Below, piece by piece: positions 1 through 11,740 of a stretch of DNA of 64,000 nt. Source of the DNA: Typha latifolia (lineage: Eukaryota; Streptophyta; Magnoliopsida; Poales; Typhaceae). The notes beneath the pieces are model-generated. The model saw only the letters and a program-made list of their open reading frames with translations. It searched no databases and was not told where the DNA came from. The position numbers and the translations under genes were made by a program. The stretch is taken from NCBI GenBank assembly GCA_019914945.1, contig CM034113.1, positions 4,630,850-4,694,849 of the forward strand. The letters are read 5' to 3'. Within the stretch, counting starts at the first letter, position 1. Each line of letters opens with the position of its first letter.

Positions 1-2335
1 GAGCATAGAAAATATGACATGGATATAGGTATTTGATTATGAATTATTTCAGTAGTGGAGACTTAATGTATATTTTTTTGGATGACATGATAGTAGGTTT
101 AATTTAGAAGTTGCTGATTGTGTGAATTTGATTAGATGGAAAGAATGGTAATGAGATAAATTATATAGGGTGATGATAGTTGCTAAAGTTGATAGTCTCA
201 TGACATATCTTGTATGACAATGAAAATATATTTTGATTATTAGTTTAGTTTTGGACATTGATTGAGAGGATAAGAATTTCATAGCATGAAGATCGTGTAT
301 TTTGGGTAATGAATTTTAATTACAAATATACAGACTTATTTTTTTTTATGATATTAATGATGTTATGGAAAAATTTTGATTATGCTATAAGATTAAATCG
401 TTCAGTATATGTGGTGGACTTTACATAGAGGATGTGATAGAATATTAAGTTGAGACTCTTGATAAAATATGAGGTTTAAGTGATTTAATTAAAAATTAGA
501 TATGTTGGTTTTTAATCATAGATATTAAATTGAGATATTATGTGTTTTGACATGTTAGTAGTTTCGATGATACTAATTGGAGAGAGAACTTGATAGAGTT
601 ATTCATACGGCCTATAGACTTAATCATTTGTTATGACTAATAGATGGTTTGGAAGTTGAACTAACTGTTTCATAGGACGGATCGTGTTCAGTGTATCGAT
701 AGATGTTTATTATACTACTAGAAGATAAACAGTAATGATGTATAGGAAAGTGATTATTTTAGCATTTGTTTAACCGTTGGCTTTCAGGTTCGATCATTAC
801 TAGAGGTTATTGAGTGAACCTTTTAGAATAATGAGATTGATCTTAATAATTGTAAAGACTTATAAGTTTACATTTAAGTCTTAAGATAAAGATACATGAT
901 TGGGAGATAATGATTTCATGATTAGTTCTATTATAGTTTGTGAAAATTTGATCTTTTAATGAATTGCAAAGTTAAGGTTGCGAGAAGGTTTTTATCTTTA
1001 TTTTTGGATGTCTTCTAATCTATATGAATCAGTTAGTGTCAATTAGTTTATTAGCAGATCATAATAGCATTATCAATTCGGGAGATTAATCTTAGTAGCT
1101 TTGTTCATATATAATGATTTTGTGGATTTGTCTAAGATGTGTTTATGTATTCTTAAAGATCAAGTATGATGGATTAGTAAATATTTGTGTGGCAATGGAT
1201 TAATATTATGAACTAAATATTATATCTGTCGAGATATTGAAGAAATTATTGGATTAATTAATAGAACTCCATGGATAGTCTTTGGATCTGAATATCGATA
1301 TCATTAAGTGATATTTTGGTGGATATACTAGTAGTGATATTAATTAAATAGATAATAATCAAACTGAAATTATGTGAATCGAGGAATGAACAGTTTGGAT
1401 ATAGAAGTGATTGATAGAAAGATCATTATAAAGTTTATCATATATGTTTCTTGAAATAGTTTGAATTTTAACCTTTCAGATATTGCAGATTAAGAAGGAA
1501 GATAATGTGGAGAATCAAAAGGGTGTATAAATTCGTTTGAGGTTGCATTAGGATTTACATTGATACGTTGGAGTTGATGCACTGCATGTTATTGTGAAGA
1601 ATGTATTATGAATACATGTTGATATTGTAGTCTTATATGGATAGGTGTGTTCTCTTATATTAATTTATCTAGTAATTTATATAATTGTTTAAGCATATGA
1701 GCAGTGCACTTTAAATAAGAGACTTTGTGCTATTGTCTAAATTTTATGAGGATATCGGATGATGCTGAGTATGTTTAGATTAGTGACATTATTTATTAGA
1801 AAGAGAAGTATGAGTTAAGTCTTTCGGATATTCTTGAAATAACTTGTATTTATCATTCTACTTGGTATTAGTGATAGTATTGAGGGATAATTCATTGAGT
1901 ATGTTTGGGATCGGAGTATATATTCAGTAGATTGGAGATAATTTACTTAAATATATTATATCGTATTATCATAAGTGATTATGGCATTACGATGTGTATT
2001 GTTGTAGTTAGCAGGAAAAGTGATAAATTGGGATAGCTTGAGGTATTTTGGAGTAGAATATGATTCAATTAATAGAATGAATGTACTCTTTCTTGCAGAC
2101 CAGTGGTATTATTGATGTGTATAGACATAGTATAATTACCTGACTGACCTAGATCTAGAAAATTTAATTTTGTAAGGGAGTTACTTGTGGTGGTATAAGT
2201 TATAGATTTGAAAAAGTAAATTTGTGTAGTTGTGGATTTGATTAGAAGGTACTAGAACTAGATATGTAGATTTTCTTACAATACGAGTGTGATTTAAATT
2301 TTGGGGTCGAAATTTTTATAAGGGGGGAAGGAAAA
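1..2335 (+). mobile_element. Internal domain of non-coding (LARD-type) LTR element, 3' part
   Basis: AT-rich sequence with no coding frame longer than about 77 codons. It aligns in inverted orientation with 33965 to about 36391: the first 80 bases match the complement around 36310-36391, and the last 70 match the complement of 33965-34030. It ends in a purine-rich tract (AGGGGGGAAGGAAAA) just before an LTR starting TGTAAC, which is how a plus-strand primer site sits at the 3' end of an LTR element. The 5' part lies outside the window. Absence of gag and pol in both copies points to a non-autonomous element; its helper is not identifiable. Confidence 0.75.
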
Positions 2336-2944
2336 TGTAACAACACAACCTTAAAAAAAGAGTAATTAATTATTTAATTTTAGGCACGACGTGGCCGGCC
2401 ACACTATGGGCGACCTCGTGCCCATGCAAGCTGCTCATGCAGCTTGCGTGGTGGGGCGCCACGTGCCCACTGCCGCAGCCAACCTCATTGTAACTGGCAT
2501 CTATATATAGAGGGGTTGGGTTCTTTTGTTAATCATCCAATAATCGAAGTATCCAAGCATTGAGAATTAATTGAGTTTAGTTATTTTCTTATTACCGTAT
2601 TTACTATTTTATCATAGCTGTTAGATCGTCTTTACTTTTCTAGGGGTAGATCATAACCGTAGATCCTCCAAAACTTCCACACCCTAGCCACCTCAGTAGC
2701 CACCCTACAATACGGCCATCCACCACCACCCTTGGCCGTCCACCACCCTCTAACGACCGTCGCAACTTCGGATATTTACTATTCTGCCTCTCTGATCTAT
2801 CTTCACTATTTTATTTTTAATTTTTCATTGGGACTTTCAATTTAGGTGAAACCAATGCCATTAGAACCCTAATTCACGAGGCTATCTCATCTAAATTTTC
2901 ATAATTTTCTTATGAACGGATCAATCCAGATCTGGTTCGTAACA
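2336..2944 (+). repeat. 3' LTR (609 bp) of the non-coding element
   Basis: Starts TGTAACAACA and ends TTCGTAACA, directly after the polypurine tract. A TATA-like CTATATATAG lies near 2500. The first 130 bases resemble the start of the 3.2-kb LTRs at 33964 and 40369, but the last 330 bases (from about 2615) match, in the sense direction, the 3' half of the gypsy A LTRs at 27700-28217 and 42282-42841. It is therefore mosaic. A perfect 9-bp hairpin with a TCAT loop sits at 2426-2447. Confidence 0.75.
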
Positions 2945-3209
2945 ATCCGTAAGTCAAAACGAAACTTCATGTCAAACAAAAATTATAATTTTCTAATAAT
3001 TTTGAATCAAATCCAAATAAAACTATGAAAGTTTCAAACATGCAATTTTGTTCACACGGGCTAGGTCTCATACAGATAGTGATATAGACCATTGAATTTT
3101 CAAGAGATTTAAATTTTGTGCCAAAATCCCAAAATCTGTAAAACGATTTATTCCAAGGCCATAAATCCATAGAAAATATAGAAATCACAAATCTAAGAAT
3201 GTTAAGTAG
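2945..3209. other. AT-rich stretch between two elements
   Basis: No coding frame, RNA or recognisable repeat seen. It separates the LTR end at 2944 from the AACTA target duplication at 3210. Confidence 0.4.
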
Positions 3210-3214
3210 AACTA

Positions 3215-3908
3215 TGTTAGGTTTATTTATACTTATGTAATTGATAAATTGTATTTCAAAATATAATTTATATTCATGTAATGTGTCTAGATTTTATATA
3301 TGAGCATATGCATAAGGTGTGAGATATTTTATGAATAATATTAAAGTGGAAGATTAATTTTGAAAACAAAGTATTTGAAATGATTTTAGAATCATTATTG
3401 AAGTGCTTAAACGATGTCACGATGGTTGAAGAAGTATAAAATTTTACCAAAAGGCATAGAACAGACACTCTGCATTCAACTATTCAATCTGTTATATGAA
3501 CAGGGTGGTTTGAACGCACTCGGGCATGTTCAAACGTACCCTACAATCGTTCACACCGTGTTCGCACATGTAGAGAGTTTGTTTTGGCCGTTCAAATGCA
3601 CCCTATAGGCGTTTACACATACAGAGATGGCATTCACACATACAGAGGCACATATTTGGCTGTTCATAGCGACTTCACACTTCAAGTCGTCGTGTTCGAA
3701 CACTTCAAGTCGTCGTGTTCGAACACAATTGAGCTGCGTTCAAACACACCTATGTAATTTACAATTTCTAGAGTTATGTGAGACTTGATTTGACTTAGAT
3801 TTAGTTTTACTCTAACAGATATTTATCTTATCTCTAAGATAATCTGTTGAGAATCTTTGAAAAGATATTTATCTTATCTCTAAGAAATACTTATCTTATC
3901 TCTAAGAA
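3215..3908 (+). repeat. 5' LTR, truncated at its 3' end
   Basis: Matches 4953 to about 5665 of the 3' LTR and then stops, so the last 300 bases of the LTR and the primer binding site are deleted. It contains TTCGAAC motifs near 3717 and three copies of a TTATCTTATCTCTAAGA motif at 3826-3906. Confidence 0.8.
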
Positions 3909-3929
3909 GAAAATTTAAGCTTCAAGAAA

Positions 3930-4470
3930 ATTTGGATAACACTCTCTTGAACTCAAACTTTTTTATTTCTGAAAACTCTTCATTACGTGATAAAATTAAA
4001 ATTTCCGAGATTAATTTGCATGAGCAATTTTTTTTGAAGAAAAGCTTATTTGAAAATGTTAAGTTTCTTGAGATTGAATTAGAAAAGGCTAAGATCTCAT
4101 TTAATAAACATAATGTAGGGTCCAAAAATTTAAATCAACTCATTGAATCACAAAAAAGGGAAAAAAGATGGAAGGGCTAGCATATGATGCTAAAAGATCA
4201 AATATCTCTTCTCTAAAAGTGTAACGTAATGTATATCCTTCTCCTTCTTTCGTTCAATCATCTTGTCATTATATTAATATTTTTTATATTGATTATAGGA
4301 TAAATGCTAAGAAACATAATGAGAAGTGTAATGTGAATGTTAAGACATATAAGAAAGGATCTAATAGTAGAATTTATTTTCCTACTCGTCATCATTGTGA
4401 AATGAAAAGACACATTAGGCTAAAATCTAAACATGTTTTTTTATTATGGGTTAAAAACTAGATAAGTTTA
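3930..4470 (+). pseudogene. gag C-terminal remnant of SIRE-type copia
   Basis: An 82-codon open stretch (3932-4177) is lysine/glutamate-rich and coiled-coil-like, ending in NLNQLIESQKR, the counterpart of LDKILKAQI in the gag at about 45,815. Downstream, 4380-4440 reads FPTRHHCEMKRHIR, a damaged form of the zinc-knuckle-like segment around 46,080 (CYHCGILVHIRPHC). No start codon context, protease or pol follows. Identification rests on this paralogue inside the window. Confidence 0.65.
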
Positions 4471-4550
4471 GGTTATGAAATAAGACATTTTGGCACCTTA
4501 GTGGGATGGGGAATTTGATTACTTATTAATATTCCCTAGATATATACTTT

Positions 4551-4551
<1 letters not shown>

Positions 4552-4623
<72 letters not shown>
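4552..4623. repeat. (TA)n microsatellite
   Basis: About 36 TA units, inside the deleted internal region of the copia element. Confidence 0.95.
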
Positions 4624-4625
<2 letters not shown>

Positions 4626-4952
4626 GATTTTTTGAGTCTTAGATATTTTTTGGATTGGTTGATAATTTGTGCATTTTATGATTTTTTTTTTAGGTTTATG
4701 ATTTCTCATTTTCATTTTTACTTTGGATTATAGTTGACTTTGTTTAAAAACAAAAAAATGAGGAAATTAAAATTTTTTGATAAGCTTATTGAATTACAGT
4801 GAATTTTATGATATGAAGTCATCCAATTATAAAGTTATTGTTAGAGTTATAGTCACTTATGTTAAGATTTAATATATTATCTCTTAGTGTATTGTTTACC
4901 CTTGGATATTTTTATCATTTTATATGCATATCCATTGTAGTTATAGAGAGAT

Positions 4953-5961
4953 TGTTAGATTTATTTGTACTTATATAATTAATAAACATATGCACAATTT
5001 AATGTGTTTATTTGTACTTATATAATTAATAAACATATGCACAATATAATTAATAAACATATGCTAAAATTTAAAATATAATTTATATTCATGTAATGTG
5101 TTTAGATTTTATGTATGAACATATGCACAATATATGAAATATTTAAAGAAGAATATTGAAGTAGAAGATTAATTTTGAAATCAAAGTATTTTAATTAATT
5201 TTAGAATAGTTATTGAAGTGCTTAAATAGTGTTATGATGGTTGAAGAAATATAAAATTTCCCCTAACGACACAAGAGCAAACACTCTGCATTCAACTATT
5301 TAGTTTGTCATTTGAACAGGGCGTTCAAACACACATACAAAGAGCTTGTTTTGGTCGTTCAAACACACCCTACAGGCGTTCACACATACAGAGATGATGT
5401 TCACACATATAGAGATTCATATTTGGTCGTTCACACTTCAAGTCGCCGTGTTCGAACATAATTGTGCCGTGTTCGAACGCACCAATGTAATTTACAATTT
5501 TTGGAGTTATATGAGACCTAATTTGACTTAGATTTGGATTTATTTTTAAAAAGTATATATCTTATCTCTAAGATAATCCGTGGAAAATATTTAAAGAGAT
5601 ATTTATCTTATCTCTAAGAGATACGTATCTTATCTTTAATAAATATTTACTTTATCTCTAAGAATATAAAATAATTTAATCTACTCCTAGGAGTAAGTAC
5701 CGCCAAGTATTAATCTGAAGATCATCTTTTATAGCCTATTAGATATCAATTCTCAGCTTTAGACGAAACATGCTAAATCAGTCTTATCTTAACGCGTCTA
5801 TATTTGATCTAGAAGAACTACGTCTTGAGGGTCACTAAGATTGATATATATATCAATCTCAAGGGTCACTAAGATGCTAAATCGTTCTTATCTTAACGCG
5901 TCTACATTTTTCAATTAGTATAATAGCATGTAAAGTATTCACGTAAGTTTCTACTTTTTCA
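4953..5961 (+). repeat. 3' LTR (1,009 bp), SIRE-type copia
   Basis: Begins TGTTAG, ends TTTTTCA, followed by the AACTA duplication. Homologous to the LTR at 17950-18978. It holds an extra near-tandem duplication of about 45 bp near its start (ATTTGTACTTATATAATTAA at 4971 and 5009). The CTTATCTCTAAGA motifs recur at 5565-5660. Confidence 0.85.
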
Positions 5962-5966
5962 AACTA

Positions 5967-6369
5967 TATACATGATTTGAAACTTTTTAGTTTTCTACAC
6001 GTTGATATATTATAAATTCAATCGAAAATACTCTAATCCAAATATAAATGCATTTCATTCTGATTAGAGACATTAAAATCGATCAAAGCATACGAAAATC
6101 AAGAACTTTACTATTATGCAAGATTTTAAGTTTAAATTTAATGAAAATTTATCATTTTCTAAATGCGCAAAAATATTAAATAACATAGAAGTCAAATCAA
6201 CCTACGACAAAATGCATAAAAATATTTTTTATTTGCAGTGATAGCTTTCATAATTATATGGTAAGGTAGCTAGTTATATGCACCAAAAATACGCTTAATT
6301 ATAGGTTGGATCGTTTTTTAGGCTTTTTCCTTATTTTTCTTCCAACTTTGTTATTTAGTGTCTTATTAA
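5967..6369. other. AT-rich spacer, no gene seen
   Basis: No coding frame or repeat recognised between the copia target duplication and the start of the inverted-repeat region. Confidence 0.4.
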
Positions 6370-6494
6370 ATGTTAACGGGACGTTATAAGAGAAAGAGAA
6401 ATAGTTACGTACAAGTCTTCTTCTTCATCTTATTCTTCTTCATATTCTTCATCTTTTTCATCTTTTAATTCATATGCTGTTGTTAATTCTTCTC

Positions 6495-6790
6495 CTTCTT
6501 CTCCTTCTTCTTCTACTGTTCTTTTTTCTATCTCTTAATCATTCTTTTTTTCTATACAAGTTTCTCTAATTGCTTTTTAATTAATAAAATAAAAAATTAA
6601 TCGAAGATAGTTGTGATATAATAATGATTAGTTAAATAACCAAAAACATAACTTTGCATAATTATTATTTGTTTTTATATAAATTTTAATAGTGAAATAT
6701 GTAAATTCTATAGTGTATAGAAAATGTATAGAAAAACCATTAATATATTTTCTTCTTTTTTTCTTCTACTTCTTCTTCTTCTTAATTTGA
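6495..6790 (+). repeat. Left long inverted repeat
   Basis: Reads TTTTCTATCTC, then TCTATACAAGTTTCTCTAAT and a long AT-rich run ending in TTCTTCTTC. The complement of 9180-9430 follows the same order (TCTATACAAGTTTTTCTAAT, ATTATTATTTGTTT, GTAAATTTTAC) with scattered substitutions. Confidence 0.7.
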
Positions 6791-8329
6791 CTTGTATAAA
6801 AAAAGAGAGAATGATTAAAAAATAAATTAAGAAAAGCAACAATAAAAAAAGTAAAAGATAAAGAAAAAAAAATAAAGAAGAAGAAGAAAGCACAAGTCAC
6901 ATAGTTTTCGTACTTAAATTATAAAATTTTAATCGTAATTTTAGAAAATATTTAGAAAATAATCATTTGATGTCCAAATATTATAAAACCAATTGAATAA
7001 AATCGGTGACATCATGATCTACAACTTTTATATCTAGAGTTTCTTCATATTATGAATCTATCTAAAGCAAAACGAATAATTCTTAGTTAAAATATGAAAT
7101 TATGAATTATAGTCAGAATTTTATACGTAAACACAGAATTTCATACTTATACTCGGAATTCCAATTTAGTTTCAAAAAAATATTCAAAAGATAATCATCT
7201 GACGTCCAAATTTTATGAAATCAATTGAATAAAGTCAGTGGCATTATGATCTAGAACTTTTGTATTCAGAGTTTCTTTAGATTATGAATTTATCTGTGAT
7301 GAAACAAATAATTTCTAGTTTAAGTATGAAATTCTATGTTTAAGTATAAAATTCTAACTGTAGTTCATAAGTTTTTCAAGTAGATACAGTAATATATTTG
7401 CAACATAAATTAAGTTCTTTTTAAAAAGAATTTAATAAAGAGTTTTATTTTTTAAAATTATCTTAATTATCTCACAACTATCTCTAATTAGTCTCTTAAT
7501 TAAAGAGTGCTCATGGAGATTTGTATAGAAATTAAGAGATAGAAGAAGAAGAAAAATAATAAGAAAAAGAAGAAGAAAATGGTATGAGCTACATAGCATA
7601 GTTTTAAAAAAATAATTATAAAACTAATTGGATAAAATCAATGACATCATGATCTACAACTTTTGTATTTAGAGTTTCTTCAGAATTTAATCTACGTTGT
7701 AAATAAATTAAGATATCTAAAAAAATATGAATTATAGTAAGAATTCCATACTTAAACTATGAATTATTCGTTCCACTATAAATAGATTTCTAATATGAAG
7801 AAACTCTGAATACAAAAGTTTTAGATCATGATGTTACCGATTTCATCTAATTAATTTCAAAATATTTGGATGTTAGATGATTATCTTCTAAATATTTATT
7901 TCAAAACTGTGTTAAATTGGAAGATATAGTTTATGAAACTATGTGACAAATACCCTTTTCTTCTTCGTCATCTTCTTTATTGTTGCTTATTCTTCTATCT
8001 CTTAATTATTATATTTTTTTTCTATACAAGTCTCTTTATTCACTTTTTAAGTAAGAGTTGATTATGCTAACACCTCTAAATTATACCTGGTTTTTACGGA
8101 GACCCCCTAAATATTTTTAGGTTACAATATTACCCTAAACTTTTAGAAAATTTCAATGTGACCCTTCTGTTAGTCTACCGTCAAAAAAATTGGGCAAGTT
8201 AGCTTACATTGCAATTAATTAATCCCAAAATGACCTAAATGCCCTCATAAACTCGTTAATTAAATTAGGTTAAAAATATATATTATTATAATTAAATTTA
8301 ACTTATTATCAAAATTAATCATCTTCCTC

Positions 8330-8730
8330 CCCCATCCACCATCACCGACTTCTATCTTTCACCATGGTGGACGTCCCCTTCACCATCTTCGTCGTTGACA
8401 TCGCCTCCCTATCGTCGGCTTGCGATAGCCCGACACCAGCCGTCCATGACAGCCAATCCCCCACCTTGCCCTTCTCTCCCTTCCCCTATCTCACTGTCGG
8501 CAACATCGGCGAGGGGCAATGCTGGCAAATCTGTTCGCTAAACTTGAGGAGGAGCCGAGTCGTTCGGGTCCGGGCAAGAGCCGAGTTGGCCGAGTCGTTT
8601 GGGTCCCGCTTCTTCGCCAGGCTAGCCATCTTATGGCTCGTGAAGATGCTCAGCTACTACGCCGTCGAGAGCAAGGCGCGTATGTGCGCCGACAAGGAGT
8701 TGAGCAGCTCGTCGACTTTTGGATTAAGAG
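8330..8730. pseudogene. GC-rich possible captured gene fragment
   Basis: A 400-base island of much higher GC than its surroundings. The plus strand has a 154-codon frame from ATG 8364 that runs into the flanking (GAA)n repeat at its end. The minus strand reads VDELLNSLSAHIRALLST from about 8715, then two adjacent stops. I recognise neither. The sharp GC boundaries and the (GAA)n repeat at its right edge suggest an acquired piece of a host gene. Upstream, 8060-8200 is a moderately repetitive plant sequence (TACGGAGACCCCCTAAA) often seen near such elements. Confidence 0.4.
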
Positions 8731-9179
8731 ATAGAAGAAAAAGAATAAGAGAATTATTAAGGGATATTATTATTATTATTATAAAAATAACAGAAAAAAA
8801 TAAGAAAAAGAAGAAGAAGAAACAATAACGAAAAGGAAGTAAAAGTAAAAGAAGAAAATATTATAATAACTTTTATAAATATAATAACTTTCATTCGTTT
8901 TTATTTACTACAAAATTTATATACTTTACCATTATAATTTATATAGAAATAAATAATAATCATGTAGAGTCATGCTTTTTATTATTTAACTAATTCTAAT
9001 TATCTCATCACTATCTCAAATTAATCTCTTACTTTATTAATTAAAGAGCGATTAAAGAGACATATAAATAAAAAGAGAGAATGATTTAAGGATAAAAGAA
9101 GAAGAATAAAAGAAAGAATAAGCAACAATGGAAAAGAAGAGGAAAGAAGAAGAAGAACAGTAAAAGAAAAAGAAAAAGA

Positions 9180-9430
9180 AAAAGACAAATTAACAATTTT
9201 TGCAAATATAAAAATAATTTTCATTTTTTAACAATGTTTATTATTTTTTCTATACATTGTAAAATTTACATACTTCACAATTATAATCTACATAGAAACA
9301 AATAATAATCATATAAAGTCATGCTTTTAATTATTTAAATAATTATAATTATCTTACCACTATCTTTGATTAATATTTTATATTATTAATTAAAAAATGA
9401 TTAGAAAAACTTGTATAGAAAAAAAAAAGA
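9180..9430 (-). repeat. Right long inverted repeat
   Basis: Complement of the left repeat at 6495-6790. A related copy in the same orientation lies just inside at about 8730-9020, so the right arm is duplicated. Confidence 0.7.
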
Positions 9431-9639
9431 GTGAAGAAGAAAATATTAACAGGGAGTTATGTTGGGCATTAAATTTAGTTTATTATAGATACGCTTTATT
9501 AGTTAAGCATTTAAATTTAGGAATCTAAGCCTACTCAAATTGATAATGGCAATGCATAGCCAAACGGTTAGTTAGATCTTGGTAGTTATGTTGCTTATAT
9601 CTAATTACATTTATTATTTCGTAGATTAGTTACCATACA

Positions 9640-10620
9640 GGGAGGATTTTTGAGACACAGGAATATTCTGTCAGCTAAGGAGAGCGTGACGCATTCCAGA
9701 TGTATTTTTAGATAAGTGAATATTTGGTAGTCTAAGAATAATATAAATTTTATCATGATGTTGTGAGTAATATAATAATGCATATATGTTGTGACGTATT
9801 TTATTTCTTACATTGATTTTCTTTATCTTATGTGCATGTTATAGTTTGATGATCTTATTCGTGCACTATAGAATCATGTATGTTATAATTATCATAAACA
9901 TGACATAACGATGATGATAAAAGAACTTATGCATGTGAATAAAGGTCACCGTAAATCATGTAGGTTTACGGTTACTTTTTAAGTTGCATGCTTCCTATTT
10001 CACTCTGTTCAATGATTTGTGTCGTGTGCTCTTGATTTTCATTGTATGCAGTGAGTGATATTATCACAACTAGTTTTACGGATTTATAACTTAGGTCTTC
10101 AGTCTAATGGACATAAACAACTGATCATATATAATATCGTCGGGCATATACAAATAATATTACCTCTAGTGATTAATCCCATCTTGTCGAGTGTTTTGCC
10201 CTATGTGAGCTTATGATATGTTATATGAGTTACTCTATCTGAGCTTTTGATATGATGGTGGAATTTAGTTTAAGTTCTATGTGTGCTTAATACAGATTCT
10301 ATGTGAGTTAAAATCTGTTATGATTATGGTAAATCTGACGAGTCAATTAATAAATGACATGTAGAATTTTATGTTACTATTTATTTAGCTTGTACTAAAC
10401 ATTACACTTATTCCGTTTTGGTGAAATGTATTATAGATCTAGTGGAGGACTGCAACCTTAACATTGAGTTGTTGCTACTATTTAGTTATAGTTATATTTA
10501 TTTATTTTAGATAAATTATCGCTCCTAGGTAATTTTGGAGACTTATTATGATGTGTGTTGAGTGTTTATTATTTTCTTGTTAGACTTAATATGATAAAAC
10601 TAGTATTGCTTGAATTCTTT
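9640..10620 (+). repeat. Decayed copy of gypsy LTR-B
   Basis: The segment around 10105-10200 (AACTGATCATATATAATATCGTCGGGCA) follows the complement of 43300-43400 (CCGGTCATATATAGCGTCATCAGGCA), and 10385-10450 (TTAGCTTGTACTAAAC, TCCGTTTTGGTGAAATGTATTA) follows 29735-29800 of the solo LTR-B. It is heavily diverged, and the ends could not be placed. Confidence 0.5.
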
Positions 10621-10623
10621 GTA

Positions 10624-10625
<2 letters not shown>

Positions 10626-10671
<46 letters not shown>
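10626..10671. repeat. (TA)n microsatellite
   Basis: About 22 TA units. Confidence 0.95.
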
Positions 10672-10673
<2 letters not shown>

Positions 10674-10689
10674 ACTTTATTCTCATTTA

Positions 10690-11740
10690 CGTACATTCTC
10701 TTCAGTTTATTTATTTCTTTTTATCTATATCAAATTACAAAGATCTTTTAACTTATAGCTATGGAAAAATAGTATGACCTCTATATAAGCACAATCAATG
10801 GATTCTCAAAAGAAAAAAGAGATAATCAAATTATAGACCCCTTTTAACTGTTGCATATTTCCAAATTCTTTCCCTAAGAAATAACACGTGAGTATCACGT
10901 GGCAAATATTAAGCCCTCGTAACATATTTATTTAATATTTTTATTAATACCGTGAAAATGAGAAGTTTTCCGTAATGTAGAAAGTCATTGTAAAAATAAT
11001 AATAAAAAAAAAAAGAAGAGGGTGCACATCGAAATGGATAAAAGTTTAGATTCTTAATATAATTATCTCATACTCAAATATAAAATTTAAAAAGGTTTAG
11101 ACGTAAATAAAAACTTTTAGAGGGTATATTTGTAGGAGGAAAACAACAAAAAAGGGCACATTCTACGAAATATATCAGTAACAGAATTAGCTCCTTTTCC
11201 GGCGCCTGTTATCGACACGTTTACGCCATTTCCTGACATGCAATCCCTCAACTATCAAGCCTTCTCGTTGGTGGTGGAGTGATCGACCGAACTAACCTTA
11301 TTTTAATTTTTATTTACTAAAATAGATTCTCCCTCTAACTAATAACCAACCGGAGATTTCGTCACTGTAGCAATACATAAAACGCCCAAGTCATAAGTAT
11401 TTTATGTTTTGGGGTAATTTCTGACTAATTCAGCGTTTTTATATTATGGTAAAATGCTAAAATATTTAGCATTTTATTTGTAAAAATTTATTTTAAGTTA
11501 GTATTTTTAACTACTTAAATTAAAACTTTACTTTTATATTAAAAATGTTTATCTTAGTAGTGTTTTACCCTATAGGTAAAACGCTTATGAGTTCAGCATT
11601 TTTTATTTGACTACATTGTAATAGAGCAATTTTGGTTATAAGTTTGCGGAGTAGTCTATATTAGTAATAATATATTTAGAACATGGCTAGTTTGGTCAAA
11701 AAAACTCTTCGTGGTGGCAAACAAATTCCATTTGGATTTT
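10690..11740. repeat. Diverged duplicate of a host segment, copy 1
   Basis: Shares order and sequence with 19050-19580: TTATTTCTTTTTA, GCACAATCAATGG, GAGGGTATAT-TGnA, GCACA-TCTACGAA, CAATCCCTCAA-T, CC-TCTCGTT and, after an interruption, GGCAAACAAATnCCATTT. The interruption (about 11270-11708) is a probable miniature element present only in this copy. Confidence 0.6.
11283..11697. mobile_element. Possible miniature inverted-repeat element
   Basis: Interrupts host copy 1 exactly where copy 2 is continuous. Its ends are imperfect inverted repeats: GACCGAACTAACC at 11286 and, on the complement, GACCAAACTAGCC at about 11683-11695. A short direct repeat resembling TCGTGGTGG flanks it. Superfamily not assignable. 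Confidence 0.45.

Larger units (their letters stand above)
3215..5961 (+). mobile_element. Internally deleted SIRE-type copia element
   Basis: Flanked by a perfect 5-bp target duplication AACTA (3210-3214 and 5962-5966). The ends are TGTTAG and TTTTTCA. Two direct LTR copies bracket about 1.04 kb holding only a gag C-terminal remnant, a TA microsatellite and the 3' untranslated end; protease, integrase, RT and RNase H are gone. LTR and gag resemble the larger element at 43862-53130. Confidence 0.85.
6370..9460. mobile_element. Mutator-like long-inverted-repeat region (possible Pack-MULE)
   Basis: About 3 kb in which 6495-6790 matches the complement of 9180-9430. Further degenerate copies of the same units lie between: a block reading GATCTA(C/G)AACTTTTGTATTCAGAGTTTCTT occurs at 7015-7050, 7250-7290 and 7650-7685, and inverted at about 7797-7835. 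Pyrimidine or purine (TTC/GAA)n tracts mark each repeat. A GC-rich island (8330-8730) sits inside. Long internal inverted repeats around a foreign GC-rich piece are typical of Mutator-like elements that carry gene fragments. No transposase was found, and target duplications could not be fixed, so the class is an inference. Confidence 0.45.

Noticed and set aside
1..2335. Degenerate gag-pol in the first 2.3 kb
   Set aside because: No retroviral motif was found in any frame there or in the inverted copy at 33965-36391.
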